DNA from: Burkholderia multivorans ATCC BAA-247
GTDB lineage: Bacteria > Pseudomonadota > Gammaproteobacteria > Burkholderiales > Burkholderiaceae
Direction: 5' to 3'
Assembly (NCBI RefSeq): GCF_000959525.1
Contig: NZ_CP009831.1
Location: 744,001-808,000, forward strand
DNA length: 64,000 bases
Positions 28,725-37,890 of this stretch are shown here, piece after piece. Numbering within the stretch: the first letter of the stretch is position 1; each line of letters begins with the position of its first letter. The notes under the pieces are model-generated. The model was not told where the DNA came from and made no database searches. It saw only the letters and a list, made by a program, of their open reading frames with translations. A program made the translations under genes and the position numbers.

Positions 28725-28965
28725 CGCGACGCGCGCGTCGTCTTCGCCTTTAACGTCAGACGATTGATCGATCGCTGCGCGTCGGGGCTGTCAGCTTATG
28801 CGAAGCGCCCCGCGTTGCTAGCATGCATGGATCGAACGCACTGTTCTGGCTCGGCGAACGAAAAGACGGGCGCAGGCGAGAGGAACCGCGCCGTGCCGGA
28901 TCCGCGCGGCCATGTCGACGCGGGTCGTGCCGTGACCGGCGTACGACGCGCGCGCGACCGATGCG

Positions 28966-30450
28966 CTACGCGTCGCCCGCCTCCCAGCCGAGCCCGAGAC
29001 TTTTCTGCACCGACACGTAGTCCTTGATCAGCTCCGCCTGCGCCGCGATCACGTTCTGCTGCGCCGCGAGCGATTCGCGCTGCGTATCGAGCAGATCGAT
29101 CATCGACGCGACGCCCGCGCGATAGCGCTCGGTCATCAGCGTCGCCGAATGCGTGGCCGATGCCTGCACCTTGGTCAGTGCGACGACATGGTCGCGCTGG
29201 TGCCCGTAGCGCTGCAGCGCGGTATTCGCGTCCTGCAGCGCGCCGAGCACGGCCTTCCGATAGTTTGCATCGGCTTCGTCGCGCGCCGCTTCGGCCGCAC
29301 GCACGGCGCCGCGCGTGCGGCCGAAATCGAGAATGTTCCACTGCAGATACGGCGCGCCGATCCACGACGCATTCTGCTTGCGGAACAGATGGGCGGGATC
29401 GGTCGCGCTGAAGCCGAGATCGCCGAGCAGCGTCACCTTGGGAAAGTAGTCGGCGACATGCTCGCCGATCTGCGCGTTGCTCGACGCGAGCCGCCGCTCG
29501 GCCGCGCGAATGTCCGGGCGGCGCTTGAGCAGCGCGGCCGGATCGCCGACCGGCACCGACGCGGGCAGCGTCGGCAACGATGCTGCCTCGGTCGACAGCT
29601 CGGCATCGAGTGTGCCCGGCTCACGGCCGGTCAGGATCGCGAGGCGGTCGAGCGATTCGGTGACCTGCGCATCGAGCGGAATCAGCGACGCGCGTGTGTT
29701 CTCGACCTGCGTGGTGAGCCGCTCGATGTCTGCGTCGGCCGCGACACCGCGCGCACGGCGCTGCTGCGTGAGCTGGAGCATCTGCTGCTGCAGTTCGGCG
29801 GTGCGGCGCGACAGCGCGAGACGCTGCTGGCGGTCGCGCAGATCGACGTACGCGGTTGCGACTTCGGCCGCGATCGACACCTGCGTGTCGGCCAGATCCG
29901 CGTCGACCGCGTCGGCCTGCGCGGACGCCGCCTCGATCGCGCGCCGCGTGCCGCCGAACAGATCGATTTCCCAGGTCGCGTCGAAGCCGGCCGAATAGAG
30001 CTGCAGCGGGCCCGTGCCGAGCGTCGCCGGTGCGCTGCCCGACTGGCCCGATCCGTTCGACGGCAACAGCGCGCCGAGTGTACTGACGTCGGGCTCGCGC
30101 ATGCGGATCGCCGCGACCGTGGCGGACGCCTTCGGCAGTTCGGCCGCGCGCTGCTGCGCGAGCTGTGCGCGCGCGGCGCGCAATCTCGCCTGTGCGGCAT
30201 GCAGATCCGGATTGTGCGCGAGCGCGGCGGCGATCAGCGCGTCGAGCCGACGATCGTGCAGCGCATGCCACCATGCGCTCGGCACGGGCGTGCCCGCGTC
30301 GATGCCGGTTGCCGGCGCGCGGACGAAGGTCGGCGTGTCGGGCGCGGCGGGCGCACCGCGGTAGTCGGGGCCGACCGTGCAGCCGGCGAGCAGGCACGCG
30401 GCAGCACACAGCGCGAGCGCAGGGCGGCGGGGCGGGAAGAGAGGCTTCAT
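28966..30450 (-). CDS. Outer-membrane efflux lipoprotein (NodT/OprM family)
   Basis: A 494-residue TolC-like channel. The signal ends in LLAGC with the acylated Cys24, then TVGPDYR, the hallmark of the OprM/NodT family. Long heptad-rich helices (LARQAQLRAARAQL, VAQAEAARDEADANYRKAVL) form the periplasmic barrel in two repeats. It is the last gene of a three-gene operon with the MFS pump and the HlyD-type adaptor, 7 bases after the pump stop, and completes a tripartite system that exports drugs or aromatic acids across both membranes. Confidence 0.92.
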   Translation of the reverse strand: MKPLFPPRRPALALCAAACLLAGCTVGPDYRGAPAAPDTPTFVRAPATGIDAGTPVPSAWWHALHDRRLDALIAAALAHNPDLHAAQARLRAARAQLAQQRAAELPKASATVAAIRMREPDVSTLGALLPSNGSGQSGSAPATLGTGPLQLYSAGFDATWEIDLFGGTRRAIEAASAQADAVDADLADTQVSIAAEVATAYVDLRDRQQRLALSRRTAELQQQMLQLTQQRRARGVAADADIERLTTQVENTRASLIPLDAQVTESLDRLAILTGREPGTLDAELSTEAASLPTLPASVPVGDPAALLKRRPDIRAAERRLASSNAQIGEHVADYFPKVTLLGDLGFSATDPAHLFRKQNASWIGAPYLQWNILDFGRTRGAVRAAEAARDEADANYRKAVLGALQDANTALQRYGHQRDHVVALTKVQASATHSATLMTERYRAGVASMIDLLDTQRESLAAQQNVIAAQAELIKDYVSVQKSLGLGWEAGDA

Positions 30451-30457
30451 CGCGGGT

Positions 30458-32047
30458 TCAGTGGCCGGACGACATCGGCTGCGGCGTGCGCGGCGTCTTC
30501 AGCAGCAGCGCGAGCGGCACGCAGGCGAGCAGCGCGAGTCCCAGCAGGTAGAAGGTTTCGGAATAGGTCATCACGACGGCCTGTATCTGGATCTGCTGCG
30601 CGAGCTGGCCGAGCGCGCGCATTTTGGAATAGGCGAGGTCGCCGGTCTGCGCGAACCAGTTCGCTGCGTACGCCGACAATCGCTCCTGCCCGATCGACGC
30701 GTTGGCGGTGATCGACTCGCGCAGCGCGGCCGTATGGAACGTCGTGCGCCGGTCGATCACGGTGCCGATGATCGCGAGCCCGATCGAGCCGCCGAGATTG
30801 CGCGCCATGTTGTAGAGGCCCGCCGCGTCGCCCGAGTCCTCGCGCGCGACGGCCGCCATCGACGCCTGGTTCAGCGGCATCATCGCGAGCATCTGCGCGA
30901 CGCCGCGAATCAGCTGCGACCAGACGAAATCGTGGCCGACGCTCTGCGCGGTCAGATCGATGTCGAGCATGCAGCTCAGACAGAACAGCAGCAGCCCGGA
31001 GATTACGAGGATGCGGAAGTCGACCTTGCCGAGCAGCCGCGGCAGGATCGGCATCACGAGAAAGGCGGGCAGCCCCGACAGCAGCATGATCGAGCCGGCC
31101 TGTTCCGCGTTGTAGCCGGCGACGATCGCAAGGAACTGCGGTAGCAGATACGAGACGCCGTACAGCCCCGCGCCGACCGCCGACACGATCACGATCACGC
31201 TCGCGTAGCGCGGATTGCGCATCAGCGACAGCCGCATGATCGGCCGCTTCGCGAAACGCTGCGACAGCGCGATCAGGATCATCCCCGCGAGCGACACGTA
31301 GCTCAGCGTGACGATCATCTGCGATTCGAACCAGCGTTCGCGCTGGCCTTCCTCGAGCACGACCGTCAGCGAGCTCAACCCGATCGCGAGGCCCGCGATG
31401 CCGAGCCAGTCGGCGTTGAAGAACGTGCTCCACTGCGGCCGGTCCGACGGCAGCCCGAACACGAGCAGCGCCATCAGCAGCAGGCATACCGGCAGATTCA
31501 GAAAGAAGCACCAGCTCCAGCTCACGTTCTCCGCGAGCCAGCCGCCGAGCACGGGGCCGAACAGCGGGCCGAGCAGCACGATCAGGCCGAACAGCGTCAT
31601 CCCGACCGGCAGTTGCGACAGCGGCAGCCGCGTGCGGATGATCGTCTGCGCCGTCGGGATCAACGCGCCGCCGGTGAAGCCCTGGCCGATCCGGCCGACG
31701 ATCATCATCGCGAGCGAATGCGACCAGCCGCACATCATCGAGAACGCGATGAACAGCGCGGAGTTCACGAGCAGGAAGTTACGCAGCCCGAATACGCGCG
31801 TGAGCCACGCGGCGAGCGGGATCATCACGATCTCGGACATCAGGTAGCCGGTCGAGATCCACGTGCCCTCGGTGCCCGTCGCGCCGATTTCGCCCTGGAT
31901 CTGCGGCAGCGCGGAGTTCGTGATCGAGATGTCGAGCGTCGCCATCAACGCACCGAGCGCGCCGGCCGCGACGGCGATCCAGTCGGTCACGCTCGCGCGG
32001 CCTTCATGCGGCGGCGCGGGCGGTACGGTGGCAGTCGGCTCAGCCAT
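30458..32047 (-). CDS. emrB: EmrB/QacA-type MFS drug pump (DHA2, 14 helices)
   Basis: A 529-residue proton-driven exporter. The DHA2 signature LDISITNSALPQIQGEIG lies in the first helix, followed by GRIGQGFTGGALIPTA (motif C-like region) and PLFGPVLGGWL. Fourteen hydrophobic helices can be counted. It overlaps the adaptor gene by 8 bases, which indicates coupled translation. With the adaptor and outer-membrane gene it forms an EmrAB-TolC-like pump; the substrate is not readable from sequence. Confidence 0.93.
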   Translation of the reverse strand: MAEPTATVPPAPPHEGRASVTDWIAVAAGALGALMATLDISITNSALPQIQGEIGATGTEGTWISTGYLMSEIVMIPLAAWLTRVFGLRNFLLVNSALFIAFSMMCGWSHSLAMMIVGRIGQGFTGGALIPTAQTIIRTRLPLSQLPVGMTLFGLIVLLGPLFGPVLGGWLAENVSWSWCFFLNLPVCLLLMALLVFGLPSDRPQWSTFFNADWLGIAGLAIGLSSLTVVLEEGQRERWFESQMIVTLSYVSLAGMILIALSQRFAKRPIMRLSLMRNPRYASVIVIVSAVGAGLYGVSYLLPQFLAIVAGYNAEQAGSIMLLSGLPAFLVMPILPRLLGKVDFRILVISGLLLFCLSCMLDIDLTAQSVGHDFVWSQLIRGVAQMLAMMPLNQASMAAVAREDSGDAAGLYNMARNLGGSIGLAIIGTVIDRRTTFHTAALRESITANASIGQERLSAYAANWFAQTGDLAYSKMRALGQLAQQIQIQAVVMTYSETFYLLGLALLACVPLALLLKTPRTPQPMSSGH

Positions 32048-33158
32048 GACGGTTCTCGTTGCGCGCCGAGCGCGTGTCGACGTCGACCGTCACCGACAGC
32101 CCCGGCAGCAGCATGTGCCGCGCACGCTCGTCCGGTGCGATGCGGATGCGCACCGGCACGCGCTGCACGATCTTCGTGAAGTTGCCGGTCGCGTTCTCCG
32201 GCGGCAGCAGCGCGAACTGCGCGCCGGTGCCCGGCGCGAAGCTGTCGACGACGCCCGACAGCGTATCGTCCGGCAGCGCATCGACGTGCAGTTCGACCGG
32301 CTGGCCGACACGCATGCGGCCGATCTGCGTTTCCTTGAAGTTCGCGACGAGGTAGATCGCATCGACCGGCACGACCGTCAGCAGCCGCGTGCCGGGCTGC
32401 ACGTACTGGCCGACGCGTACCGTACGGTCGCCGACGCGCCCGTCGAGCGTTGCGCGCACGGTCGTGTTGTCGAGGTCGAGCCGCGACTGCGCAGCGCTCG
32501 CCTGCGCGGCCTCGAGCTGCGCGCGCGCCTGCTGCAGCTGCGCGCCGAACGACGCGATCTGCGTGCGCGCGGCGGCGATCGCGGCGTTGTTGGCGGCGAG
32601 CGTCGCGAGCGCCTGGTCGCGCGTGCTCTTCAGCTCGGCGACGCGCTCGCGCGTTTCCGCACCGGTCGCCGCGAGCGGCGCATAGCGCGCGTATTCGTCG
32701 CTCGCATGCCGTGCGTTGATCTGCGAGACCTTCGCCTGCGCTTGCGCCTGTTCGAGATTCGCGCGCTGCTGGCTGATCTCGGCCTCGGCGCGCGCGATGT
32801 CGGCGCGGCGCGCATCGACGGTTGCGTTCGCCTGATCGAGCGCGACCTGGTAAGGGCGGACGTCGAGCCGCACGAGCGGATCGCCGGCCTTCACCGGCTG
32901 GTTGTCGCGCACGTATACGTCGGTCACGTAGCCGGCGACTTTCGGTGCGGCGGTCATGCTGTCCGCCTGCAGATAGGCGTCGTTCGTGCTTTCGATGAAG
33001 CGGCCGACGGTCCACCAGCGGGCGAACCATACGGCGCCGCCGATTGCCGCGAGCACGGCGATCGCGAGCAGGATGCGCCGCTTCGAGACGCCGTTGCGCG
33101 GCGTTGTTCCGTTTTCCTGACGATCTGCTTTCTGTGGCGGGTCTTGCGGCGTCGACAT
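32040..33158 (-). CDS. emrA: EmrA/HlyD-type membrane-fusion adaptor
   Basis: A 372-residue periplasmic adaptor. A cytoplasmic N-terminus rich in charged residues is followed by one membrane helix (RRILLAIAVLAAIGGAVWF, about 27-45), a biotinyl-lipoyl half motif (AGYVTDVYVRDNQPVKAGDPLVRLD), a long alpha-hairpin coiled coil (about 110-210) and the second half motif (GRVGDRTVRVGQYVQPG). It connects the MFS pump with the outer-membrane channel. It is the first gene of the operon, divergent from the TetR gene across a 91-base region with overlapping palindromes. Confidence 0.93.
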   Translation of the reverse strand: MSTPQDPPQKADRQENGTTPRNGVSKRRILLAIAVLAAIGGAVWFARWWTVGRFIESTNDAYLQADSMTAAPKVAGYVTDVYVRDNQPVKAGDPLVRLDVRPYQVALDQANATVDARRADIARAEAEISQQRANLEQAQAQAKVSQINARHASDEYARYAPLAATGAETRERVAELKSTRDQALATLAANNAAIAAARTQIASFGAQLQQARAQLEAAQASAAQSRLDLDNTTVRATLDGRVGDRTVRVGQYVQPGTRLLTVVPVDAIYLVANFKETQIGRMRVGQPVELHVDALPDDTLSGVVDSFAPGTGAQFALLPPENATGNFTKIVQRVPVRIRIAPDERARHMLLPGLSVTVDVDTRSARNENRHG

Positions 33159-33173
33159 GTAGGATCCAATTTA

Positions 33174-33195
33174 TTCCGAGCGGAAGAATTATTCC
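33174..33195. promoter_or_regulatory. Overlapping palindromes between emrA and the TetR gene
   Basis: TTCCG-AG-CGGAA (33174-33185) overlaps GGAAGAATTATTCC (33182-33195). They are in the 91-base divergent spacer, an AT-rich island in a GC-rich region, and are the best candidate for the binding site of the adjacent TetR repressor. Confidence 0.6.
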
Positions 33196-33249
33196 AGTTG
33201 ATAAAAATGTGTCAAGTAGAATGTCGTTCGATCGAGTGACGAGGAAGGC

Positions 33250-34080
33250 ATGAGCGAAGCGAAGAAGCTGCGGCGTACGTCGACCGGCGGGTATGCGCGC
33301 GGCGACGAAACGCGTCAGCGGATCATCGAGGCAGCGATCGAACTGTTCGGCGAGCGCGGATTCGCGGGCGCATCGACGCGGGACATCGCCGCGAAGGCCG
33401 GCGTGAACGCGCCCGCGCTGCAGTACTACTTCGAGAACAAGGAAGGCGTGTACCGCGCGTGCGTGGAATCGATCGCCGAACTCGGCTGGGCGGTGTTCGG
33501 GCCCGCCGTCGCGCAGGCGCGCGCGGCGCTCGACGCCGATGCGGACGCCGACACGCTGATCGACGCGTTCGTCGACATCCTGACCGTGCTGGCGCAGCGG
33601 ATGTTCACGGTGCCCAAGACGCTGAACCAGCGGATGTTCTTCGCGCGCGAACAAAGCGGTCAGGAGCCGGCGAGCGCGAGCGAGATCCTGCTGAAGCGCA
33701 TGCGCAAGCCGCTGCACGACGTGACGACCGAACTGATCGCGCGGATTTCGGGACGGCCCGTCGACGATCCCGTGACGCGCCTGCGCGCACTGAGCCTGTT
33801 CGGCCAGCTGACGGTGTTCCATGTCGCGCAGCGCTCGGCGCTGCAACTGCTTGGGTGGGAGTCGTTCGATGCGCCGCGTGCGGCGCTGCTCGGCGAGACG
33901 GTGGCCGACCAGACGCGTTTGCTGCTGCAGCAGTGGCATGCGCAGCGCGGCGCGAACGACCGGCGTACGCGCACGCCGGCGAAGCGTACGGGAAAGCATG
34001 ACGCCGCCGCGCCGGCCGCAGCCGACGCGCCGCGTGCCCCGACGCGTGCGCGGCGCGCGAAGAAGCCGGACGCGACGTAA
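33250..34080 (+). CDS. TetR-family regulator (CerR/DUF1956 type) with basic tail
   Basis: A 276-residue TetR protein. The DNA-binding part reads TRQRIIEAAIELFGERGFAGASTRDIAAKAGVNAPALQYYF; the C-terminal domain (LNQRMFFAREQSGQEPASASEILLKRMRKPLH) is the CerR-like DUF1956 type that commonly guards Emr-like pumps. After about residue 235 comes an unusual tail rich in Lys, Arg, Ala and Pro, with PAKR and RRAKK, reminiscent of histone-like DNA-binding tails. It is divergent from emrA and very probably represses that operon. Confidence 0.9.
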   Translation: MSEAKKLRRTSTGGYARGDETRQRIIEAAIELFGERGFAGASTRDIAAKAGVNAPALQYYFENKEGVYRACVESIAELGWAVFGPAVAQARAALDADADADTLIDAFVDILTVLAQRMFTVPKTLNQRMFFAREQSGQEPASASEILLKRMRKPLHDVTTELIARISGRPVDDPVTRLRALSLFGQLTVFHVAQRSALQLLGWESFDAPRAALLGETVADQTRLLLQQWHAQRGANDRRTRTPAKRTGKHDAAAPAAADAPRAPTRARRAKKPDAT

Positions 34081-34087
34081 CGCGCGC

Positions 34088-34110
34088 TGCGCCGGCGCGC
34101 GGCCGGCGCA
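34088..34110. terminator. Stem-loop between convergent genes
   Basis: TGCGCCGG/CCGGCGCA arms of 8 bases with a 7-base loop, placed in the 43-base space between the stops of the TetR gene and the MscS gene. It could end both transcripts; no U-run. Confidence 0.5.
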
Positions 34111-34123
34111 CTAGCGGGCCGCG

Positions 34124-36607
34124 CTATTGCGCCGGCTTGGGCGCCGACGTCGACGAATCGACCGGCGGCTGTCCGGTCGCGCCGTCGGGCGCGGCGCGTT
34201 CGCCGCCGCCGTTTTCATCGCTGCGTTGCCGATCGACGCCGCCATCGCCTTCATCTTCACGCCGCGAACCTGCTGCATACGCGACGAGGCTGCGCTGCGG
34301 ATCGGCAATGCGGATCCCGCGTTCGCGGAACAGCTGCGCGATGCGGCGATTGAATTCGCGCTGCACGCCCCAGCGCGCGGAATCTCGGCACTGCATCTGC
34401 CCGGCCAGCGCGATCGCTGCACCGTCGACCTGATCGACGCCCCAGTAGCTGAAGTCCGACAGAATGCCGTCGCGATACTGCGGATCGTCGCGCAGCGCGG
34501 CGCCGATTTCCTTCAGCGTCGCGACCGCGCGGTCGATGTCCTCGCCGTACGCGATGCTGACCTTGACGGCCGCGTTGCCGAGCCCGCGATTCGTGTTGTT
34601 CACCGTCGTGACCGAGCTGAACGGAATCGTATAGAGCGACCCGTCGCCGCCGCGCAGCCGCACCGTGCGAATCGACAGGTATTCGACCGTGCCCGACACG
34701 CCGGCGAGCGTCACCCAGTCGCCGACCTGCATCGCGTTCTCCATCAGCAGAAAGATGCCGGTGATGAAGTCCTGCACGAGCTTTTGCGAGCCGAAGCCGA
34801 GCGCGACGCCGAAGATGCTCGCGCCGGCGAGCAGCGGCCCGACGTTGACGCCGATCTCGCTGAGGCCCGTCAGCACGACGACGAGCGCGATCATCACGAA
34901 CAGCAGCGTGCGCAGCATGGGCAGCAGCGTGCGCAGCCGCGCGGCGCGCACGAGGTTGCCCTCTCGCGTCCAGCGCTGCAGCCGCCGCTCGATCGCGATG
35001 TTCGCCGCTTCCCAGATGACGAGCGCGACCGCGGCCGCGATCGCGATCGTCGCGAGCGCCGACGCGAGCCGATGGCCGATCGTGCCGCTCTCGAACGCGC
35101 GGAATACCGGCACGCCCCACACTTGCAGCAGCAGCGCAACCGTCACGATGGCGATGACGGCCGACACGATGCGGCGCAGCAGCGGGTAGTAGCGGTACGC
35201 ATGCAGATGGACGAGCGTGCGATCGTCGTCGCGTTCGTGGAACAGCCGCGCGAGCGCGCCGAACACGACGATCGACACCATCCGCATGCCGATCAGCACC
35301 GCGATCGAGCGGCCGCCGAGCGCGATCAGCACGCGATAGCCGTTATGGACGTCGAGCGCCCACACGAACCACAGCGCCATCACGATGAATACCGCGACGG
35401 GCGCCCACGCGTCGGCGAGCGCATTGCAGACGGCCGCGAGCGTCGGCCGGTCGCTCGCGATCGCGCGGATGCGCGCCGCAACGGGGCGACGGCACTGCAG
35501 GATCAGCACCGAGATCATCACGTGCGCGACGAGCGCGACCGCCTTCTGCAGCGCGACGTGACCGGCTTCGGTGAGGCCGAGGTTCGCGGCGATCTCGACC
35601 GCGGCCGTGCAGGCGCCGACGACGATCACGATCCGCGCGATCGAGCGCTGCGCGAAGGCGGCCCACGCGTCGCTGATGTGCAGCAGCCGCAGCTGATGCG
35701 CGTCGGGCTGGAAGAACAGGCGGCTCACGATCGTCACGAGCCGGCCGATCGCGTAGATATCGATCAGCGCGCCGAGCGCGGCCTCGACCGGCGTGCCGTC
35801 GTCGGTGACGAACGACATCATCAGCCCGGCGATGCCGACGAACACGAGCAGCGGCACCGAGCGCAGCAAGAGACTTACGATCGCGCGCGGCATCCGGTGC
35901 AGCAGCGTCGTGTGACGGCGCGCGTGGCCGCGCCCGCGCGACGACGACGGTGCGGCGTCCGCTGCATCGGGTGGCGGCGTGTCGTGCGGCGGCGCTGCGT
36001 CGTCGGGGCGTGCATCGTCGTCCGACGCAGTCTCGCGCGGCGCACCGGCGCGGCGCGCGGCCAACGCGGCGAGCGCGCGGCGCAGCAGCCGTCGCACGAG
36101 CCATTCGCCGACGAGTGCCGGGACGAGCACCGCGACGATCAGCCCTAGCGAGCGTGCGAGATCGGCGCGCGCATCGGCACGCCCGAGCGTCTCCTGCCAC
36201 CACCGGCCGACCGATCCGACCTCGAGCAACGAGCGCAGCGAGTCCCGCAGCGCGTTGCCGATGCCGACGGCCCAGCGCGAACCCTGCCGCACGAGCATCG
36301 ACGCGAGACCGTTCGACGTCAGCGCGACCGGCGCGGCCGCCGAGGACGCGGCGCTCGCCGGCGCCGCTGCGCTGGCCGGGACGGCCGGCGCGCTCAGTGC
36401 GCCGACCGCGGCGATCGCGCGCAGTGTCGTTTCGACCTGTTCGCGCTCGCGCGGACTTTCGAGCACCGCGAGCGCCTGGCGCGCCTGCTGCGGGGTCAGT
36501 GCCGGTGCGGCAGCAGATGCCGCCGACGCGGCGGCGGGAGTGGGCGTGGCGGCCTGTGCGGCCGTGACGAAGGCCGCGAGCAGCCAGCCGAGGAGCAAAT
36601 GTCGCAT
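34124..36607 (-). CDS. Large mechanosensitive channel of the MscS family
   Basis: An 827-residue channel. A signal peptide (MRHLLLGWLLAAFVTAAQA) leads a periplasmic Ala-rich region, then several membrane helices with an Asp/Ala/Pro-rich cytoplasmic or loop insert (about 205-245). The MscS core lies at about 590-760: the pore-lining helix GASIFGVALGFGSQKLVQDFITG, the GDWV loop and the beta domain (GTVEYLSIRTVRLRGGDGSLYTIPFS). The C-terminal tail is hydrophilic. Size and layout are closer to YbiO-like channels than to small MscS. It releases solutes under osmotic downshock. The start was set at the signal peptide; longer starts up to 36634 are possible. Confidence 0.9.
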   Translation of the reverse strand: MRHLLLGWLLAAFVTAAQAATPTPAAASAASAAAPALTPQQARQALAVLESPREREQVETTLRAIAAVGALSAPAVPASAAAPASAASSAAAPVALTSNGLASMLVRQGSRWAVGIGNALRDSLRSLLEVGSVGRWWQETLGRADARADLARSLGLIVAVLVPALVGEWLVRRLLRRALAALAARRAGAPRETASDDDARPDDAAPPHDTPPPDAADAAPSSSRGRGHARRHTTLLHRMPRAIVSLLLRSVPLLVFVGIAGLMMSFVTDDGTPVEAALGALIDIYAIGRLVTIVSRLFFQPDAHQLRLLHISDAWAAFAQRSIARIVIVVGACTAAVEIAANLGLTEAGHVALQKAVALVAHVMISVLILQCRRPVAARIRAIASDRPTLAAVCNALADAWAPVAVFIVMALWFVWALDVHNGYRVLIALGGRSIAVLIGMRMVSIVVFGALARLFHERDDDRTLVHLHAYRYYPLLRRIVSAVIAIVTVALLLQVWGVPVFRAFESGTIGHRLASALATIAIAAAVALVIWEAANIAIERRLQRWTREGNLVRAARLRTLLPMLRTLLFVMIALVVVLTGLSEIGVNVGPLLAGASIFGVALGFGSQKLVQDFITGIFLLMENAMQVGDWVTLAGVSGTVEYLSIRTVRLRGGDGSLYTIPFSSVTTVNNTNRGLGNAAVKVSIAYGEDIDRAVATLKEIGAALRDDPQYRDGILSDFSYWGVDQVDGAAIALAGQMQCRDSARWGVQREFNRRIAQLFRERGIRIADPQRSLVAYAAGSRREDEGDGGVDRQRSDENGGGERAAPDGATGQPPVDSSTSAPKPAQ

Positions 36608-36886
36608 GAGTGGCATGCGGGCGCGCATCGGCACGCAGCCCGCCGAGCTGGACGATGGACGGAAGTTAACATGATCGCGATCGGAACCGAATAGTTCCGG
36701 CGCGCAACGGTCGCAAGACGCGGTCCTGCGGCGTGCGATTCCGAGTCCGCGCGCGATGCGGGGCGGCGTTGCGCTCGATCAAGCCGCGAACGATGTGCAC
36801 AGAGCGCTGCATTCGCTACGGCAACGGCACATCTGCGATCCGTCGTGGAGCGCTGCACGAAGCGCGGCGAACGGCGCGCCGCACGG

Positions 36887-37846
36887 TCACCGCTGCGCGT
36901 CGTGAAAGACCGGCAGCACGTGCGCCGCGAGTTCCTCCATCACGTCGCGCACCGCGCGTTCGGCGCCGAGATTCAGCGTCACATGATGAACGCCGGCCGC
37001 GCGCATGGCTTGCAGGATGCCCGTCAGAGCGTGTCGGCCCGTCGAATAGCCGAGCGGCAGCGCGGCGGGTTGCGCGTCGGGATTCGCGTCGAGCGCGAGC
37101 CGCATCGACACGCCGAAGGCACGGAAGGCGGGCGTCGGCAGCCGATCGACGGCCGCGCGCCACATCGAATGACGTGCATGCTGCGTGTCGGGGTCGCGGT
37201 GATACGTCATCCAGCCGATCGAATGCCGCGCGATCCAGTCGACGCTTTGTCCGCCCGAGCCGACCGCGAGCAGCGGTACAGGATCGGCGCGATGCGGCAG
37301 CAGCTCGAACTCGGGTGCATCGGGCGCGGCGATGTCGGGCAGTACGCGCGACGGCGTTCGGAGCGCCGCCGCGACGACTTCCCAATGTCGGCGATAGCGT
37401 TCGCGCCGCGTGTCGGTATCGACGCCGAACGCCGCATATTCGGGCGGCCGGTCGCCGGAGCCGAGCCCGAGGATGAAGCGGCCGTGCGACAGCGTGGCCA
37501 CCGACAACGCGCCTTTCGCGATATGCAGCGGATGGCGCAGCGGCAGCACGATCGCGCCGCTCGCGAGCGCGATGTCGCGCGTGCGGGACGCGAGGGCGCC
37601 GAGCAAGACCCACGGATCGAGATGGCCGACCGGATCCGGATAGTCGGCGCTGTTCAGCGGCACGTCGCGCACCCAGAGCGCGCGAAAGCCGAGCGTGTCG
37701 GCGAGCGCGGCCAGTTCGACCTGCTCGTTGAAGTCCGCGACGATATCGCCGCTGCGCAGCAGCGGCAGCGTCAGGCCGATCGACAGCCGTTCCGCGGCGA
37801 AGACGCGTGACGCGATGTCGGGGCGGGCGCGGGCGGTCGTAGTCAT
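36887..37846 (-). CDS. Luciferase-like (LLM class) flavin-dependent oxidoreductase
   Basis: A 319-residue TIM-barrel flavin oxidoreductase. It opens after a short leader with LSIGLTLPLLRSGDIVADFNEQVELAALADTLGF, then ALWVRDVPL, RTRDIALASGAIVLPLRHPLHIAKGALSVATLSHGRFILGLGSGDRPPEY, which is the typical luciferase-like core. Members use FMNH2 or F420; the substrate here is unknown. GAGGAAA precedes ATG 37846. Immediately upstream of that ribosome binding site is a tetranucleotide repeat, described separately. It stands alone on its strand. Confidence 0.88.
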   Translation of the reverse strand: MTTTARARPDIASRVFAAERLSIGLTLPLLRSGDIVADFNEQVELAALADTLGFRALWVRDVPLNSADYPDPVGHLDPWVLLGALASRTRDIALASGAIVLPLRHPLHIAKGALSVATLSHGRFILGLGSGDRPPEYAAFGVDTDTRRERYRRHWEVVAAALRTPSRVLPDIAAPDAPEFELLPHRADPVPLLAVGSGGQSVDWIARHSIGWMTYHRDPDTQHARHSMWRAAVDRLPTPAFRAFGVSMRLALDANPDAQPAALPLGYSTGRHALTGILQAMRAAGVHHVTLNLGAERAVRDVMEELAAHVLPVFHDAQR

Positions 37847-37866
37847 GGCGTTTCCTCGTTGGCGGC

Positions 37867-37890
37867 GGGCGGGCGGGCGGGCGAGCGAGC
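37867..37890. repeat. Tetranucleotide tract (GGGC)4(GAGC)2
   Basis: Four GGGC units at 37867-37882 are followed by two GAGC units at 37883-37890. The tract is 21-44 bases upstream of the start of the luciferase-like gene (minus strand), just before its ribosome binding site, where slippage could change promoter spacing or leader structure. Confidence 0.7.
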
